Assembly (NCBI GenBank): GCA_001603035.1
Contig: LVAS01000004.1
Span: forward strand, 1 to 64,000
From: Clostridiales bacterium Firm_13
Lineage (GTDB): Bacteria > Bacillota > Clostridia > Saccharofermentanales > Saccharofermentanaceae
Direction of reading: 5' to 3'
DNA: 64,000 nucleotides
The notes under the pieces are model-generated. The model was given only the letters and a program-made list of their open reading frames with translations. It was not told where the DNA came from and searched no databases. The translations under genes were made by a program, and so were the position numbers. Positions 63,670 to 64,000 of this stretch are shown here, piece after piece; positions within the stretch are counted from its first letter, which is position 1; each line of letters begins with the position of its first letter.

Positions 63670-64000
63670 ATGCAGTCGCAAATGCCGCTCCGATCCCTGC
63701 CATTCTACAGGCGGAAGATGTTCTTTCTTTGGGCCTTTTCTGCGCTTCTTCTTTTCGTCACATTTTATTCGTTTGACCAGACTTTTGACATGTCACTCAC
63801 AACTTGGCAAGCGAAGGACTTTCTTGATTCTCTTTTCTCGGGTCATCCGCTTGATTTCTATCAGATCGTATACAACAAAGCGGCGTCAGGTCTTTATTAT
63901 GGACATCCGCCGGCCATCGATGCGGCCTATTACAGCCCGGCGGTCTATTTTTTTGTCGGAATTGCGATTTTTCCGATCTATCTTTTCGATAAATTCATCC
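63670..64000 (+). CDS. multi-pass membrane protein, N-terminal part (cut by window edge)
   Basis: Open from ATG 63670 (CGAGGAGGACGCGT upstream) for 110 codons to the window end. A basic N-terminus and a TM helix (KMFFLWAFSALLLFVTFYSF) are followed by an external loop rich in Tyr and His (LYYGHPPAIDAAYYSPAVYF), then a second TM helix (FVGIAIFPIYLF). The layout recalls the start of GT-C type or other polysaccharide-related membrane glycosyltransferases, but the visible part is too short to assign. Confidence 0.6.
   Translation, partial: MQSQMPLRSLPFYRRKMFFLWAFSALLLFVTFYSFDQTFDMSLTTWQAKDFLDSLFSGHPLDFYQIVYNKAASGLYYGHPPAIDAAYYSPAVYFFVGIAIFPIYLFDKFI

Overview
The window looks like chromosome from an anaerobic or microaerophilic member of the Bacillota (Clostridia-like). 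The grounds are strong AGGAGG-type ribosome sites, frequent GTG/TTG starts, a FeoA-FeoA-FeoB iron(II) system with a Cys-rich partner, ThiT under a TPP riboswitch, PucR, CarD and AbrB regulators, intrinsic terminators with T-runs, and a NifX-like protein. Base composition is moderate and even, except for a visibly AT-richer stretch at about 54.3-56.4 kb. Nothing identifies a species.

Layout, left half. 0-4 kb: truncated sensor kinase divergent from an ABC-2 exporter (ATPase plus two permeases). 4-5.5 kb: PIN-PhoH ATPase. 5.7-8.7 kb: feoA-feoA-feoB plus a 58-aa FeoB-associated protein missing from the ORF track, behind a promoter with two tandem DtxR-like operators. 8.7-20 kb: an amino-acid-type catabolic region. 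It has an M20 amidohydrolase and a family 3 solute-binding protein on the minus strand, the matching permease and ATPase divergent on the plus strand, a PLP decarboxylase, and a minus-strand operon (nitrilase, beta-keto acid cleavage enzyme, class III aminotransferase, M20 deacylase). A divergent MerR/GyrI-type regulator shares a palindromic promoter with that operon. 20-25.5 kb: GNAT, GH2 beta-galactosidase and a 14-TM MFS transporter. 25.7-32.3 kb: PAS5-GGDEF-HD-GYP protein, AbrB and a small unknown protein, MerR and EamA exporter, NifX-like His-rich protein.

Layout, right half. 32.5-39.8 kb: PucR regulator, cytosine-deaminase-like codA and a urea/amide-type (UrtABCDE-like) ABC importer, a coherent uptake-and-deamination module. 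40-48.9 kb: CarD protein, ferredoxin-nitroreductase, HAD phosphatase, DUF4214-NlpC/P60 cell-wall hydrolase, MmcQ protein, Sel1 protein, AlkZ-related protein, and a VOC/aldo-keto reductase operon facing its MerR regulator. 49-54.1 kb: 7TMR-GGDEF-hemerythrin protein, GNAT, EamA, and a TetR-flavoprotein operon. 54.3-56.4 kb: AT-rich insert with two tandem paralogous single-TM proteins, bracketed by a 181-bp direct repeat. 56.4-59.1 kb: SF2 helicase with two C-terminal TM helices. 59.3 kb: tRNA-Ser(CGA). 59.6-64 kb: acetyltransferase, aminopeptidase P, alpha/beta hydrolase, TPP riboswitch with thiT, and a truncated membrane protein.

The most unusual items are the membrane-anchored helicase beside the repeat-bracketed insert and tRNA, the MerR-controlled beta-amino/beta-keto acid operon, the split amino-acid importer whose two divergent leaders each carry an intrinsic terminator, and the hemerythrin-fused diguanylate cyclase. 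All functions come from motifs read by eye; no database search was run.
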